Shown piece by piece: positions 4,999 to 5,488 of a DNA stretch of 5,488 nucleotides. The position numbers and the translations under genes were made by a program. Numbering within the stretch: position 1 is the stretch's first letter; every line of letters starts with the position of its first letter. The notes beneath the pieces are model-generated. The model had not been told where the DNA came from and searched no databases. It saw nothing but the letters and a program-made list of their open reading frames with translations. This DNA comes from Paracoccaceae bacterium (GTDB lineage: Bacteria; Pseudomonadota; Alphaproteobacteria; Rhodobacterales; Rhodobacteraceae): assembly GCA_018647275.1 (NCBI GenBank), contig JABGTH010000183.1:1-5488 (forward strand). The letters are read 5' to 3'.

Positions 4999-5488
4999 AT
5001 GCGCACAGCTACAATCACACGGTCCACCGCTGAAACAGAAATCACAGTCACCATCAATCTTGATGGCACTGGTATTTATGACAACCAAACTGGCGTTGGA
5101 TTTTTCGACCACATGTTGGATCAATTGGCGCGTCACTCCTTGATCGACATGACAATTCGGGCCAACGGCGATTTACAAATTGATGATCACCACACGGTTG
5201 AAGACACTGGTATTGCACTGGGCCAAGCGCTGACTCAAGCCCTTGGTGATAAACGTGGAATTCTGCGCTATGGTAGCTGTCTACTACCAATGGACGATGC
5301 CCAAGTACGTTGTGCACTTGACCTATCTGCGCGCCCCTTTTTGATTTGGAACCTTGACTTGCCGACCCAAAAGATTGGCAACTTCGATACGGAATTGGTC
5401 CGCGAGTTCTTCACCGCATTCGCAACCCACGGCGGTATCACCTTGCACGTCGACAAATTGCACGGCTTCAACAGCCACCACATTGCGG
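4999..5488 (+). CDS. hisB: Imidazoleglycerol-phosphate dehydratase HisB (cut by right window edge)
   Basis: HisB converts D-erythro-imidazoleglycerol phosphate to imidazole-acetol phosphate, the sixth step of histidine synthesis, in the cytoplasm with bound manganese. The 163 visible residues include FFDHMLDQLARH (35-46), the first metal-binding HHxxE signature DDHHTVEDTG (62-71) with His64, His65 and Glu68, the segment VRCALDLSARP (103-113), and the start of the second signature, SHHIA (159-163), whose Glu falls beyond the edge. The family is usually about 195 residues in single-domain bacterial forms, so about 30 are missing. The N-terminus goes straight into the dehydratase fold, so there is no fused histidinol-phosphatase as in E. 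coli HisB. The usual PMDEAL stretch reads PMDDAQ (98-102 plus Gln). It has its own candidate promoter and follows a terminator. In Rhodobacteraceae hisB commonly heads a cluster with hisH, hisA and hisF, which is likely here but not visible. Confidence 0.97.
   Translation, partial: MRTATITRSTAETEITVTINLDGTGIYDNQTGVGFFDHMLDQLARHSLIDMTIRANGDLQIDDHHTVEDTGIALGQALTQALGDKRGILRYGSCLLPMDDAQVRCALDLSARPFLIWNLDLPTQKIGNFDTELVREFFTAFATHGGITLHVDKLHGFNSHHIA

Noticed and set aside
5054..5483. Two minus-strand frames opposite hisB
   Set aside because: They overlap a clear HisB coding sequence in the other direction and show no domain.

Overview
The window looks like ordinary chromosomal DNA from an alphaproteobacterium, most likely a marine member of the Rhodobacteraceae (Roseobacter group). 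This assignment rests on remembered family sequences, not a search. The UvrD-type helicase, the short alpha-hydroxy-acid dehydrogenase and HisB all read like proteins of that group. Base composition is moderate, near half G+C by eye. The coding layout is dense, and every gene except the two cut by the window edges is intact.

Layout. Positions 1-597 (minus strand) hold the first 199 residues of a PhzS-like FAD-dependent monooxygenase, cut by the left edge. Upstream of it on the same strand, after a 24-base gap, is a complete UvrD/PcrA-type DNA helicase (622-3042). The two could form one transcription unit. A divergent intergenic region of about 180 bases (3043-3223) separates them from a plus-strand gene for an FMN-dependent alpha-hydroxy-acid dehydrogenase (3224-4366). 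This region holds a candidate helicase promoter and a 15-base inverted repeat near the dehydrogenase start. Then come two identical tRNA-Gly(GCC) genes (4500-4574 and 4744-4818). Each has its own candidate promoter and its own strong intrinsic terminator, and together they form a tandem duplication with a 244-base period. The window ends in hisB (imidazoleglycerol-phosphate dehydratase, from 4999), cut by the right edge after 163 residues. It has its own candidate promoter and probably leads a histidine operon.

How the genes relate. They do not form a shared pathway: the window combines DNA repair, flavin-dependent oxidation, translation and histidine synthesis. I found no mobile element, CRISPR array, toxin-antitoxin pair, defence gene or evident new system. 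The most informative signal is the tRNA duplication. Its two copies are identical in the tRNA and nearly so in the terminator, but have diverged in the upstream spacers, so comparing them outlines the conserved promoter elements. Other points worth a look are the dehydrogenase start, which lacks a Shine-Dalgarno site and sits next to a palindrome, the helicase start choice, and an acidic insertion in the helicase 2B region.
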